From NCBI GenBank assembly GCA_963706905.1, contig CAVPNY010000009.1:186001-250000 (forward strand): DNA of 64,000 nt, read 5' to 3'. Positions 46,641 through 60,033 of the stretch are shown here, piece after piece; position 1 is the stretch's first letter; the number at the start of each line of letters is the position of its first letter. Both the position numbers and the translations under genes were made by a program. The DNA comes from CAVPNY01 sp963706905 (GTDB lineage: Bacteria > Chloroflexota > Anaerolineae > Anaerolineales > UBA4823). Under the pieces are notes generated by a model. The model was not told where the DNA came from and searched no databases. It saw nothing but the letters and a program-made list of their open reading frames with translations.

Positions 46641-47204
46641 CTATTGAAGCCTCTTAACAATTACCCAGGCATTATAACCCCGCGTCTCAATAGAAACTTC
46701 TGCCTGCCGGTGAGGAAAGAAAGCAGCAATATGTGGCGGGGATAGAAAATGACTGCGCATCAAGACCAGCTTCTCAAACAAGGCAATCAGCTTAACGCTC
46801 CACACCCGGCTATCCGGCTCCTCGATCACCAGCCGCCCACCCGGCTTGAGCACTCTCCAAAGCTCAGCGGCAGTCTGTTGTTGATCAATCACATGATGCA
46901 GCGCGTCCACCATAATCACCCGCTCGAATGAAGAGTCGGGGAATGGAAGGCGCTCGCTGTGGCTGCACACCAGCTTCAACTCATCTTTGCTCTGGGCTTG
47001 CACTAACATCCTGAGCGACAGATCAGCCACCACTATCATGCCAGCTTGGCTACGCAAGGCCTGGGCGATCCTGCCCGTGCCGCCACCCGCGTCCAGCAGC
47101 GCGCCGCTGGTGGGTAATTGACCGAATTCTCGGATTTCCCGGGGATCCTTGGGCTGGATGAACTTCTCATAATGGGGAGCCAAGAAGCCGAAGTGGTCAA
47201 ACAA
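46641..47204 (-). CDS. Class I SAM-dependent methyltransferase (UbiE-like)
   Basis: 187 residues. SAM motif I is LLDAGGGTGRIAQAL; motif II is VVADLSLRMLVQAQ; then LPFPDSSFERVIMVDALHHV and LWRVLKPGGRLVIEEPDSRV. Family Methyltransf_11. The substrate is unknown. Same strand as the ATP-grasp gene 39 bases downstream. Confidence 0.86.
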   Translation of the reverse strand: MFDHFGFLAPHYEKFIQPKDPREIREFGQLPTSGALLDAGGGTGRIAQALRSQAGMIVVADLSLRMLVQAQSKDELKLVCSHSERLPFPDSSFERVIMVDALHHVIDQQQTAAELWRVLKPGGRLVIEEPDSRVWSVKLIALFEKLVLMRSHFLSPPHIAAFFPHRQAEVSIETRGYNAWVIVKRLQ

Positions 47205-47337
47205 GATCCATTATTCCTTGGGGTTCCAAAAATCTCAATCCAGCCTCCCGGCGACCGATTTCGCTCACAAAACGAGCAGCAATGACTGCAGTGTTAATCA
47301 TCCTCTTTCGAATTAAACACTCGTCCATCAGGATTCT

Positions 47338-47994
47338 CTATCCAGCCACATTCTCCATCATCTCTCGGACAAACTCCAGTTCATCCTGGTTGACCGTATG
47401 CCCCAGGTTTGGATACAGGCGGGTTGTCACACTGCCGCCCAGTGTGGTCAAGACCCGCTCCGATTCGATTACCCGTTCCCTGGAGATGTGCGGGTCAGGA
47501 TCGCTGCAACCCAGGAAAACTGCAGTCCCATCCAGTAAGGCCGGGTAATCCCAACGCGTGCCAGGCGATCCAATCAGACCACCGCTCAACCCGACCAACC
47601 CGCCATAACGCCTGGTATGACGGGCAGCATACTCGAGCGAGAGACACGCTCCCTGTGAAAAACCAAGCAGGATCACCTTCTCCAACGGCAGACCATTCTG
47701 CGTCAGGTGTTCCAGCAGGGCAGCAATGACACCAAGCGCCGAGGAGAGCCAGGGTTCGTTCTGTTGAACTAGTGTCATAAAAGGATAGGGATACCAGGTA
47801 TTTCCGTAGGCCTGCGGCGCCAGGTACACGAAATCAGGATGTTCAAGCTCGTCAGCCAGAGTCAGGATATCCTCCGCGCTGGCTCCTCTTCCATGCACCA
47901 TCAGCACGGCAGCTTTGGCTTTTTCAATCTGCAGGCCACTCTGTAATATTGGTTGTCCCTGGTGTGGATTGTTTTTAGAAAAATTCATTGACAT
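47338..47994 (-). CDS. Phospholipase/carboxylesterase-type alpha/beta hydrolase
   Basis: 218 residues. The nucleophile elbow is LLGFSQGACLSLEYA (GxSxG), the acid is in LGCSDPDPHIS and the His is in YPNLGHTVNQDELEF, giving the full triad. The oxyanion region is LMVHGRGASAEDIL. Matches bacterial carboxylesterases of the YpfH type. No signal peptide; cytoplasmic. Confidence 0.85.
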   Translation of the reverse strand: MSMNFSKNNPHQGQPILQSGLQIEKAKAAVLMVHGRGASAEDILTLADELEHPDFVYLAPQAYGNTWYPYPFMTLVQQNEPWLSSALGVIAALLEHLTQNGLPLEKVILLGFSQGACLSLEYAARHTRRYGGLVGLSGGLIGSPGTRWDYPALLDGTAVFLGCSDPDPHISRERVIESERVLTTLGGSVTTRLYPNLGHTVNQDELEFVREMMENVAG

Positions 47995-48035
47995 CCCTTA
48001 GAATTTATCAATTGGTAAAGACTAAACATACACTA

Positions 48036-48590
48036 CTACTCGCTTGCCATCATTGGCTTGATGCTTACTGCTGAATAAATCTCTTGTAAGAATCGGCTTG
48101 GCTTGGTAACCAATAGACGGGTATTCACCAAACCACAGGAGCGGGCAAACGCCTCCCAATTGGGATATGAAATCGGGTAAGGTACCCAGTAATTCCCATG
48201 CTCTACATTGTACTCTACCAGGATCAGGGGTGCACCCGGTTTAAGGTAAGCGGAAATTTGCCGGATAACGTCATCTTTGCGACGATGAAAATGAAGGGCG
48301 TTCGCTATCACCGCGCCATCCAGGGAAGGCAGGGGAAGCCTATCCGTGAAGTCGGCCAACATGAAATGAATGACCGGTTTTTTATTGGCAGGTTGGGCAC
48401 GGAATATCACTTCCTGGGAACGGAGTGTCTTTGCATCCAGGTCGATGGAGAAAATCTCGCCGCCAGGACCAATCAACTCTGCCAACGCAAGGGTGAAGGC
48501 GCCACTTCCAGCGCCAAAATCCGCCCACACCCCGCCCAGTCCAGAGACACCACCTCTTAATAGATCAACGTGGTCGCTGTGGTTCATCAA
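48036..48590 (-). CDS. Class I SAM-dependent methyltransferase
   Basis: 184 residues. VWADFGAGSGAFTLALAELI is motif I, IFSIDLDAKTLRSQ motif II, and DGAVIANALHFHRRKDDVI with YLKPGAPLILVEYNVEHG the later strands. The N-terminus is short, starting almost at motif I. The substrate is unknown. The palindrome at 48601-48614 lies just upstream of its start. Confidence 0.83.
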   Translation of the reverse strand: MMNHSDHVDLLRGGVSGLGGVWADFGAGSGAFTLALAELIGPGGEIFSIDLDAKTLRSQEVIFRAQPANKKPVIHFMLADFTDRLPLPSLDGAVIANALHFHRRKDDVIRQISAYLKPGAPLILVEYNVEHGNYWVPYPISYPNWEAFARSCGLVNTRLLVTKPSRFLQEIYSAVSIKPMMASE

Positions 48591-48600
48591 TTAGAGCGTC

Positions 48601-48614
48601 AACCTGATCAGGTT
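48601..48614. promoter_or_regulatory. Perfect 14-bp palindrome upstream of a methyltransferase gene
   Basis: AACCTGATCAGGTT lies 11 bases before the minus-strand start at 48590, within the expected leader. It may be an operator or the stem of an RNA element. No known regulator is assigned. Confidence 0.4.
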
Positions 48615-48660
48615 CAAGAGGTATATTCTAACATTCTGCGCGCCAAGTGCGCCTTAAATC

Positions 48661-48696
48661 AACACCACCCATCCAGTCAACTGGAAAGGTGGTGTT
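48661..48696. other. Long two-part hairpin in an intergenic region
   Basis: AACACCACC pairs with GGTGGTGTT (9 bp), and inside it CCAG pairs with CTGG around a TCAA loop. No U tract follows on either strand, so it is not a typical terminator. It may be part of a small RNA or a REP-like element. Confidence 0.45.
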
Positions 48697-49039
48697 AAAG
48701 AAGTAAAGAGGGAAGATTAAACAGCGTTTAATTCTGCGTTGGGTTGTTGAATAAGTTCTACGACGATGTTGATGGAAATTTTGCTGTGACTAGAATAACA
48801 GATAGTGATATTTTTATCCCAGAGGCAGCAGTTAAAGATGCGCCGGGCGTGAAGGGCACGCCCGGCTTATCTAAGGAGGACCACCGGCAAGTTTACAACC
48901 CGAGGGGGACGAGCTGTATGCACTCTATCCGGCGACAAGACACCTAGATACCAATAAAAGAGAAAGCAGATGTCTGCGTCTTCAATATACACTATTTCGG
49001 TCTAATTTGCATTAATTTTTTATTAGAATCCAGATGATT
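48697..49039. other. Intergenic region with a GC-rich hairpin
   Basis: No credible gene. A perfect 10-bp stem (GCCGGGCGTG/CACGCCCGGC, loop AAGGG) sits at 48842-48866. A 67-codon ORF across it has no ribosome site and shows no family features. Around 49000 the sequence becomes very AT-rich. Confidence 0.45.
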
Positions 49040-49525
49040 TTAGTCTGAATTCTGATCATCATCGATCCCAAATACCTTCATCCAGTCAGCGATATCCTCA
49101 TCGCTAAGTCCATTTTCTTGAGAATCGAAATTCTTTGGTGCACTGTTCAGGACTTCATCCATCTGACGAGCAAAATCTTCTGAAGCGATGATCGCCGACC
49201 GGGTGGCCCTGGCTGAGGCCTGAACCTGGTGGTCAGAGCTAACTACGGTCCAGTTACGCGCTTCGCCGCCCAAGCGGCGCAATTTTTCCCGGATAGCCTG
49301 GTCAGCCGTATACCCGGAGCGTACAAAACGGGCAATGACACTGCCAAAATTACGGGCGCGCGGTTGGCCAGGTGGAGCATTATCAAAAAAAACCTCCACC
49401 TGTTTGCGCGTCAGGCGGCAGTATTCTTGCAACATCTCTATCAGACGTATCTCGTCATCTACCTCTGAAAGGCGCAAGCCGGGGACCTTGGGAATGAGGT
49501 TATGGCCATCTATAATAAAGGGCAT
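49040..49525 (-). CDS. NYN-domain (YacP-like) RNA-associated protein
   Basis: About 161 residues from MPFIIDGHNLIPKVPGLRLS; the Met at 49645 is unlikely because the added stretch has no fold. DGHNL carries the first metal-binding Asp of the PIN-like NYN fold; VEVFFDNAPPGQP and WTVVSSDHQVQASARA carry the next acidic residues. YacP-like proteins are ribonucleases or RNA-binding factors linked to mRNA decay in Gram-positive bacteria. The C-terminal tail is acidic. Confidence 0.83.
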   Translation of the reverse strand: MPFIIDGHNLIPKVPGLRLSEVDDEIRLIEMLQEYCRLTRKQVEVFFDNAPPGQPRARNFGSVIARFVRSGYTADQAIREKLRRLGGEARNWTVVSSDHQVQASARATRSAIIASEDFARQMDEVLNSAPKNFDSQENGLSDEDIADWMKVFGIDDDQNSD

Positions 49526-49669
49526 TTCACACCGCAAGTTGATTGTATTTACAAAATTTACCTGCGTCAATGCGGAGTTTGTGCTATGATCTACCCTAGT
49601 GATTGCCCTGTGCGCTACCCGGGGCTTATGGCTAAGGCGCACCAATTATTTCCAAAAACCTGACCTGCT

Positions 49670-50512
49670 ATGCGCGGCTGGAAACGCCTCTTCTATTACC
49701 TTACTATCAACGTGTTTGTCTCGGCCTGTACGATGCTTGTCGTACTGACCATCTGGCAACGCTATAACCCGATCGAGCCAGTGGTCGCACAAATTCCCTT
49801 TCTCGCCCAAATCAATCCAACTGGCGCTGCCCCAGTGGCAGGAAATGAAGAGATTCCCGCGGATACAAATGAAGCGATAGAAGGAACCGAAAATCCACCC
49901 GATGAGGAACCAACCTCCGCTCAAATTCCACGCAGCGAACAGGAATACCGCATCCAGGCTGGGGATACCCTGGGAGCCATCGCGGTCAAGTATGGCGTGA
50001 CGGTTGACGAAATCATGCGCGCCAATGATTTGACCGATCCTGACCGGTTAGTGGTTGGAGTGGTATTGATCATCCCGGGAGAAACCGAAGAACTACCTAC
50101 CCGTCAGCCCCCACCGGCGGAGGAGACTCTCACACCGACAGCAACTGAAAGCGAAGCGTCGCCACAAGAACCGAGTGAAACACCCCCGCCCGCCAGCGGG
50201 ACGGCTACAGTGATCATCGAAAGCGTAGTAGGCGCGGGTGACCTTGCATCCGAAAGAGTGATGCTCAAACGGAGCGGACCCGGCGAACTGTCCCTTGCTG
50301 GCTGGCAGCTAGCCGAGGAGAATGGCAAGACGTTTGTCTTCCCACAGCTCACCTTGTTCGAAGGCGGCGCGGTGAATGTATATTCGCGAGCCGGACAAGC
50401 GACCGTAGTGGCTTTATATTGGGGTCTTGATGAACCAGTCTGGGACTCGGGCGATGAAGTCACCCTCCTGGATGACCAGGGCAATGAACAGGCCACCTAC
50501 AGGGTGCCATAA
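49670..50512 (+). CDS. LysM and lamin-tail-domain protein, membrane-anchored
   Basis: 280 residues: an N-terminal helix (LTINVFVSACTMLVVLTIWQ), a Pro/Glu/Thr-rich linker, a LysM domain around residues 92-135 (YRIQAGDTLGAIAVKYGVTV, LVVGVVLIIP), a second Pro/Thr-rich linker and a C-terminal lamin-tail domain (SERVMLKRSGPGELSLAGWQ, SGDEVTLLDDQGNE). Probably exposed at the cell surface and binding cell-wall or glycan material. Found beside a replication gene set but with no evident link to it. Confidence 0.82.
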   Translation: MRGWKRLFYYLTINVFVSACTMLVVLTIWQRYNPIEPVVAQIPFLAQINPTGAAPVAGNEEIPADTNEAIEGTENPPDEEPTSAQIPRSEQEYRIQAGDTLGAIAVKYGVTVDEIMRANDLTDPDRLVVGVVLIIPGETEELPTRQPPPAEETLTPTATESEASPQEPSETPPPASGTATVIIESVVGAGDLASERVMLKRSGPGELSLAGWQLAEENGKTFVFPQLTLFEGGAVNVYSRAGQATVVALYWGLDEPVWDSGDEVTLLDDQGNEQATYRVP

Positions 50513-50554
50513 CCCATCCCTTGAGAACCCGAGAAACTGGGAGAAGACCAGTCA

Positions 50555-51004
50555 ATGCCAAACTCGCTCGATGAGATCATCCAACGGGCCATGGCGGAGG
50601 GTCAATTCGACAATCTGCCAGGCAAAGGCAAACCTCTAAAGTTGGATGAGAATCCACATGAAGATGCTGAATGGCGCACAGCTCACCGTCTCTTGAAAAA
50701 CGCCGGCTTCACTTTGCCATGGATTGAGACCCTGCGCGAGATTGAAGCCAGTCTCGAATCTGCGCGTGCAGATCTGCGCCGCACCTGGGGTTGGCGACGT
50801 GATTCCCTGGACGGTGCCAAAGACCCGGACTGGGTAGAGACTGAATGGCAGCGTGCTCTCGATACTTTTCGGGAACAGATTTCTGCTCTAAACAAACGCA
50901 TCGTTGACTATAATTTACAGGTCCCTTCCGATCACTTCCAGCGCCTCAAAATCAATCCGGATGCGGAAATCCAGACTATCCAAACATCGCGCCTGGTTGG
51001 ATAG
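50555..51004 (+). CDS. DUF1992 (DnaJC28-like) protein
   Basis: 149 residues starting MPNSLDEIIQRAMAEGQFDN with LPGKGKPLKLDENPHED, the diagnostic start of DUF1992, then WRTAHRLLKNAGFTLPWIET. In eukaryotes this domain occurs in DNAJC28; the bacterial role is unknown. ATG is 42 bases after the LysM gene. Confidence 0.88.
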   Translation: MPNSLDEIIQRAMAEGQFDNLPGKGKPLKLDENPHEDAEWRTAHRLLKNAGFTLPWIETLREIEASLESARADLRRTWGWRRDSLDGAKDPDWVETEWQRALDTFREQISALNKRIVDYNLQVPSDHFQRLKINPDAEIQTIQTSRLVG

Positions 51005-51055
51005 TTGCATTCCCTGGCAGCATCTGATAAACTTCCGGGTGAATAGGGAGACCCC

Positions 51056-52666
51056 ATGACGCAAGCATTTTATCGTAAGTGGCGCCCTCGCCGATGGGAA
51101 GCAGTGATCGGCCAGGAGCACGTCGTCCAGACACTGCGCAATGCTGTCGCCAGTGGGCACATTGCACATGCCTACTTGTTTGCTGGCCCACGCGGCACAG
51201 GTAAGACTACTGCTGCTCGGCTATTGGCAAAAGCAGTTAACTGTCTGGACCCTGACCTGTCTGTGCGCCCCTGCGACCAGTGTGACTATTGCCAGGCTGT
51301 CAATGCTGGTCGCTTCCTGGATCTGATTGAGATCGATGCTGCCTCTAACACCAGCGTCGACGATGTGCGCAATCTGCGCGACAAGATCAACTTCTCACCG
51401 AACCAGGGACAATATAAGGTTTATGTGGTCGATGAAGTTCACATGCTCTCTACTGCAGCCTTCAATGCCCTGCTTAAGACTCTGGAAGAGCCTCCGGCCC
51501 ATGCGATCTTCATCCTGGCTACTACCGAGGTCAACAAGATACCAGCGACTGTGTTGTCGCGGTGCCAGCGGCATGAGTTTAGACGAATCCCCGTTCGAGA
51601 CATCATCGCTCAGCTGGAAGGCATCGCAGCCGGAGAAAACCTGCAGGCTACCCCAGAAGCGTTGACCCTGGTGGCGCGCCAATCCACTGGAAGCATGCGA
51701 GATGCTATCTCCCTGCTCGATCAGCTGGCTTCTACCGGCGAAATGATTACTTTGGAGCTGGCCCAATCTGTCCTTGGCACGGCGACTGTTCAATCGATAT
51801 TCGATATCGTCGCATCTGTGATCGATCGCGACCCAGCTAAAGGCCTTGAGCTGATCCATCAAGCACTGGATGCTGGCAGCGATCCCCGGCAGCTCGCCCG
51901 CCAAGTGGTGGATTACCTGCGCGATCTCCTATTGATGCGCACAAACAACGCCGATCAAATCAACGCCACAGACGACATGCGCGCCCAAATGGGACGTCAC
52001 GCCCAGGCTTTTTCTCTACCCGACCTGTTACGCTGCATCCGGGCGTTCAACTCGGCAGCCAGCGATGGGCGCGCCTCCTGGCAACCCTCCCTGCCATTAG
52101 AGTTAGCGCTCATTGAAAGCTGTGGCTTCCTGCAGGAAATTCCTGCCGGAGGCAAGCCTACCGGAGATATTCCTGCTGGGCAAGACCTTACCGAGACTAA
52201 GAAAATCCCCACAGATTCGCCCCAGAGCGAGTCCAGGAAGGCCACACGACCGCCTGCCAAACCGGCTAAAGAGACCAGTCCCATCTCCGCACCGGTGGAG
52301 GAAAATACATCGCTGCCTGCTGATGACTCCCACACTTTACAACAGCATTGGCTGCAGGTGCTCAGTCTGGTTCGCAAGCAGAATCCAAATGTTTATGGAT
52401 TGCTCAACTCCTGCCGCTCTCGCCATCTTAATGGTAAAGTGCTGGTATTGGGCTATGCCAGCGAAGTGCTCAAAAACCAGATGGCCAAGAAAGAGAATCT
52501 CGACCTGGTGCAACAAGCCTTGCAGCAGGCGCTGGGAGAACCCATCACTGTCCGATGTGTAATTAACACTGCTAAACGCAACTCCATTCCAACAGAAGTT
52601 GATGATGATGGCATGGTAGCTGCTGCTTTGCGGGACCTAGGCGGCGAGATCGTCGATATCCAATAA
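51056..52666 (+). CDS. dnaX: DNA polymerase III subunit gamma/tau
   Basis: 536 residues. Clamp-loader AAA+ ATPase: RPRRWEAVIGQEHVVQTLRN, Walker A GPRGTGKTTAARLL, a zinc module with CDQCDYCQAV, Walker B VYVVDEVHML and the sensor region ATVLSRCQRHEF. Domain III and a variable Pro-rich linker follow, with a C-terminal domain (HWLQVLSLVRKQNPNVYGLL) like the tau polymerase-binding end. It loads the sliding clamp at the replisome. Followed by ybaB and recR, the usual order in bacteria. Confidence 0.95.
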   Translation: MTQAFYRKWRPRRWEAVIGQEHVVQTLRNAVASGHIAHAYLFAGPRGTGKTTAARLLAKAVNCLDPDLSVRPCDQCDYCQAVNAGRFLDLIEIDAASNTSVDDVRNLRDKINFSPNQGQYKVYVVDEVHMLSTAAFNALLKTLEEPPAHAIFILATTEVNKIPATVLSRCQRHEFRRIPVRDIIAQLEGIAAGENLQATPEALTLVARQSTGSMRDAISLLDQLASTGEMITLELAQSVLGTATVQSIFDIVASVIDRDPAKGLELIHQALDAGSDPRQLARQVVDYLRDLLLMRTNNADQINATDDMRAQMGRHAQAFSLPDLLRCIRAFNSAASDGRASWQPSLPLELALIESCGFLQEIPAGGKPTGDIPAGQDLTETKKIPTDSPQSESRKATRPPAKPAKETSPISAPVEENTSLPADDSHTLQQHWLQVLSLVRKQNPNVYGLLNSCRSRHLNGKVLVLGYASEVLKNQMAKKENLDLVQQALQQALGEPITVRCVINTAKRNSIPTEVDDDGMVAAALRDLGGEIVDIQ

Positions 52667-52698
52667 TCCGACCCCAATCCCATTTCAGGAGAAAAGAC

Positions 52699-53025
52699 AT
52701 GGCAAAAGGATTTAAAGCGCCAAAGAGCCCCAGTTCAATGGGCATGATGCAGCAGCTCCAGAAACTCCAGGAGCAGATCCAGCAAACCCAGGCTCAACTG
52801 GCCGAGGAGACCGTCACGGCGACCGCCGGCGGCGGTGCGATCAAGGTTACGGTGACAGGTGATCAGCACTGCCGTGCAGTGGAGATCGATCCATCTTTGT
52901 TGCAAGATGCAGACGTAGAAATGTTGCAGGATCTAATCCTGACCGCGGTCAATACAGCCCTGGATAAATCTCGCGAAATGGCGGCAGAGCGACTCGGGCC
53001 TCTGGCTGGTGGATTGCCTTTTTAG
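52699..53025 (+). CDS. ybaB: YbaB/EbfC nucleoid-associated protein
   Basis: 108 residues. MGMMQQLQKLQEQIQQTQAQ is the N-terminal helix; VTATAGGGAIKVTVTGDQHC the central sheet; DVEMLQDLILTAVNTALDKS the C-terminal helix of the DNA-binding dimer. AGGAGAA precedes the ATG. Between dnaX and recR as in most bacteria. Confidence 0.95.
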   Translation: MAKGFKAPKSPSSMGMMQQLQKLQEQIQQTQAQLAEETVTATAGGGAIKVTVTGDQHCRAVEIDPSLLQDADVEMLQDLILTAVNTALDKSREMAAERLGPLAGGLPF

Positions 53026-53120
53026 TCATTATCTTTTCAAAAATTTGAACACACAATGGCCACATTAAGAAGTGTTGTTCTAATGAAAAATTGTGTGAAC
53101 GCGCCTAAGAATAACGTCAT

Positions 53121-53729
53121 ATGATCCTCCCAGCCCCAATTCAGAATCTAATCAATGCCTTCTCCCGCTTACCAGGCATTGGCCCAAAGAGCGCTTCCCG
53201 GCTGACATTCTTCTTGCTCAATGCGCCCGAGGAGATCAGCCGGGATCTGGCAGAGGCTTTGAGCGCCTTGAAAACTGAGACTACCTACTGCCAAATCTGT
53301 TTCAATATAACAGTGGCTGGACGGGAGCAATGTGAGATCTGCGCCAATGCCGAACGTGACCAGGCTGTGATCTGTGTGGTGGAAGAACCGCTGGATGTAC
53401 TAGCCCTGGAACGCACCGACGGCTTTCAAGGTCGCTATCACGTGCTGCACGGCGCTCTCTCCCCCATCGAAGGAATAGGCCCAGATGATCTGAATATTCG
53501 TCCGCTGATCGAGCGTGTTCGCACTGGTGGGATCCGGGAAGTGATCCTGGCTACCAACCCCAGTATGGAAGGCGACGCGACGGCCATGTATCTGCGCCAG
53601 CAGCTCCAGCCGTTTCAGGTACGCCTCACCCGACTGGCACGCGGCTTGCCAGTCGGTGGCGATCTGGAATACGCTGACCAGCACACCCTCCTGCGGGCAT
53701 TGGCGGGCAGACAGGAGATGGACAACTAG
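53121..53729 (+). CDS. recR: Recombination protein RecR
   Basis: 202 residues, normal length. Helix-hairpin-helix SRLPGIGPKSASRLTFFLL, the C4 zinc finger in CQICFNITVAGREQCEIC, the Toprim domain with ICVVEEPLDVLALE and the C-terminal LARGLPVGGDLEYADQHTL. With RecO and RecF it loads RecA at single-strand gaps. Confidence 0.96.
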   Translation: MILPAPIQNLINAFSRLPGIGPKSASRLTFFLLNAPEEISRDLAEALSALKTETTYCQICFNITVAGREQCEICANAERDQAVICVVEEPLDVLALERTDGFQGRYHVLHGALSPIEGIGPDDLNIRPLIERVRTGGIREVILATNPSMEGDATAMYLRQQLQPFQVRLTRLARGLPVGGDLEYADQHTLLRALAGRQEMDN

Positions 53730-53782
53730 ACTCGATATGTAATCAGCGACTGTATTTGGCATTTTTTTAAGAAATCGGAACC

Positions 53783-53810
53783 TTGACACTCGCCCGAAAA
53801 AGCATATAAT
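53783..53810 (+). promoter_or_regulatory. rRNA operon promoter
   Basis: TTGACA (53783-53788), a 16-base spacer and TATAAT (53805-53810). Both boxes are perfect, the only such pair between recR and the 16S gene, about 325 bases before the rRNA. Confidence 0.85.
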
Positions 53811-54134
53811 AGACTTTCGCAGTCGCTCTAAAAGATCTCACCCCCACGGGAAGATCATGACAAACCAATAGGGGTCAAGCCCCCAGAGACCAAGCCTGGT
53901 CTGTAATTCTGGCGGCCGATGTCAGCGAAAACCTCGCCAACATCGGCGGTTTGTTCTGCCAAACCCTTGACAAGCCCATATCGGGCTGATAAAATCCAGC
54001 CCGCTCTGATGCCGAAAGGCGACAAAGCTCGACTGAACCTTAACAACTGAAGAGTGATAGGAAGGGCACCGCGAGGGATGGGAGGAAGTAAGACCATCCC
54101 CAAAGAAAGACACACAGTGTTTTCGGACACTAAT
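53811..54134 (+). other. Leader of the rRNA operon
   Basis: Transcribed spacer with no gene. It contains several small hairpins, for example GTGTTTTCGGACAC just before the 16S 5' end, consistent with processing stems. Boxes for antitermination were not identified with confidence. Confidence 0.6.
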
Positions 54135-55641
<1,507 letters not shown>

Positions 55642-55801
55642 TTGGAGCTCTGAGTACCTCCACCCCCTCAGACGGGCTGGCTGGTTACTCTACTCCTTTT
55701 CTTTCTCGACGTTGTGCCGAGAAACCCTGCGCAAGCAGGGATCCCCCTCCCCCCTCTCCCCCTCCCTATCACTCCTCAGTTGCTGAGGTCACCTTAAAAA
55801 C

Positions 55802-55875
<74 letters not shown>

Positions 55876-55971
55876 CAGTTATAGTCGAATAGTCAGTTAG
55901 TCAAGTAGTCAAAAAACCGACAGACTACGGGCAAACTGCGTTTGCTAGACTATCAGGCTGATGACTACACT

Positions 55972-56044
55972 GGGGATGTAGCTCAATTGGGAGAGCGCCG
56001 CCTTTGCAAGGCGGAGGCCAGGGGTTCGAATCCCCTCATCTCCA
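55972..56044 (+). tRNA. tRNA-Ala (anticodon TGC)
   Basis: Acceptor GGGGATG/CATCTCC, anticodon stem with loop TTTGCAA (anticodon TGC), T loop TTCGAAT. The standard partner of tRNA-Ile in the spacer. CCA is not encoded. Confidence 0.97.
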
Positions 56045-56361
56045 CCTGGGCTGCGAAGCGAGATAAGTTTGTAATAAGTGATTAGTTTCTTCTCAAGGAG
56101 AATATTCATCTGGTTGAGAGCAAGCCAATTGTGCTAAATCAATAAGAAATTTTACAGGCGCGTCGAGGGAGCCAGAGAAGGCCCGGCGATGAGCCGGGTC
56201 TTGTTGTGTGAAGGCAGGGAGTGAGCCATCGTTGGGTGCTACAGACAGGAGTTGGGAGCACCCGAGGGCGGCTGAGACCGCCGGAACCGCACCTTAATAA
56301 CTGAATAGAGCGCAAATTTACGAAAGTGAAAGTGAAGAGGTTCGATTTCTCTGCATCACGT
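56045..56361 (+). other. Spacer between tRNA-Ala and 23S
   Basis: About 316 bases of transcribed spacer without a gene. It includes GC-rich inverted segments near 56180-56300 (AGGCCCGGCGATGAGCCGG, for example) likely to be RNase III or processing stems of the 23S precursor. Confidence 0.55.
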
Positions 56362-59360
<2,999 letters not shown>

Positions 59361-59419
59361 CGCAGAGAACTCAAACCTCTTCCTCGCTCGCGCTCTATTC
59401 TTCCCTTCTTCAATCAGTC

Positions 59420-59537
59420 TCTTGGTGATACAGCGACGGTGGTACACCCGGTAACTTCCCGAACCCGGTCGTTAAGCCCGTCTGCACCCATGGTACTCGG
59501 GGGGTAACCCCCCGGGAGAGTAGGTCCTCGCCAAGAG
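59420..59537 (+). rRNA. rrf: 5S ribosomal RNA
   Basis: About 118 bases with closing helix TCTTGGTGA...CGCCAAGAG, the loop A/B region GACGGTGGTACACCCGG and GTTAAGCCCGTCTGCACC. Completes the rRNA operon; boundaries are approximate. Confidence 0.92.
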
Positions 59538-59768
59538 ACTCTTTGTTTTAATCACAGGCAGCAGAATGGCCCGTCAGACCATGACAAGTTCAACAACCGC
59601 AGCTTCTCTAATCAAGCCACCTGCTACGTCATTTGTCGTAAACACCTCACACGAATCATTTAGTCAATTAACCCTTCAAACAGCCAGAGACTCCTATTAC
59701 AATTCTGATGAATACATCGAGCACTTCTTTCCATATGGATAATCGATCAAGAAAGGAGAAAGGTACTG

Positions 59769-59951
59769 ATGAAAGAAATCAATCCGACCGAAAAAGCCCC
59801 AGAAGGAAAGCCCGCAAAGCTGCCTTTGCTTCAAGTACGCACCCATTTGCGCGGCGGGGAAAGCCTGGAGGACTGCCAGAGAAACCTGAAATATTGGCAG
59901 AATGAATACAACGACTACTACGAAAAAGCCCAGAAGAAATTTGATCTATAA
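59769..59951 (+). CDS. Small protein with internal leader-like motif, first of a four-gene cluster
   Basis: 60 residues. A Pro/Lys/Glu-rich start (MKEINPTEKAPEGKPAKLPL) precedes LQVRTHLRGGESLEDC, which matches the start of the next three proteins (K-x-R-T-x-I-K-A-G). The C-terminal part KYWQNEYNDYYEKAQKKFDL is helical and rich in aromatic residues. CxxQR and W positions resemble the start of the protein at 60034. AAAGG lies 5 bases before the ATG. It follows the 5S gene by 230 bases. Not a family I can name. Confidence 0.7.
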   Translation: MKEINPTEKAPEGKPAKLPLLQVRTHLRGGESLEDCQRNLKYWQNEYNDYYEKAQKKFDL

Positions 59952-60033
59952 TTTCTCACCAATGATCCTCCATCTCAAGGAATATTCTGAGAGACAACCA
60001 CCTGTTTCATAATCTCGATAAGGAGTTTTATAA

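Noticed and set aside
48601..48640. TPP riboswitch, suggested by CAACCTGATCAGGTT
   Set aside because: The second conserved arm and pyrophosphate helix of a THI box are not present, and the downstream gene is a methyltransferase with no thiamine link.
48744..48947. 67-codon ORF between the methyltransferase and NYN genes
   Set aside because: It spans a strong hairpin, has no ribosome site and shows no family pattern.
59708..59905. 65-codon ORF overlapping the first small gene
   Set aside because: It lacks a ribosome site, and the overlapping frame at 59769 has both a ribosome site and the shared motif.
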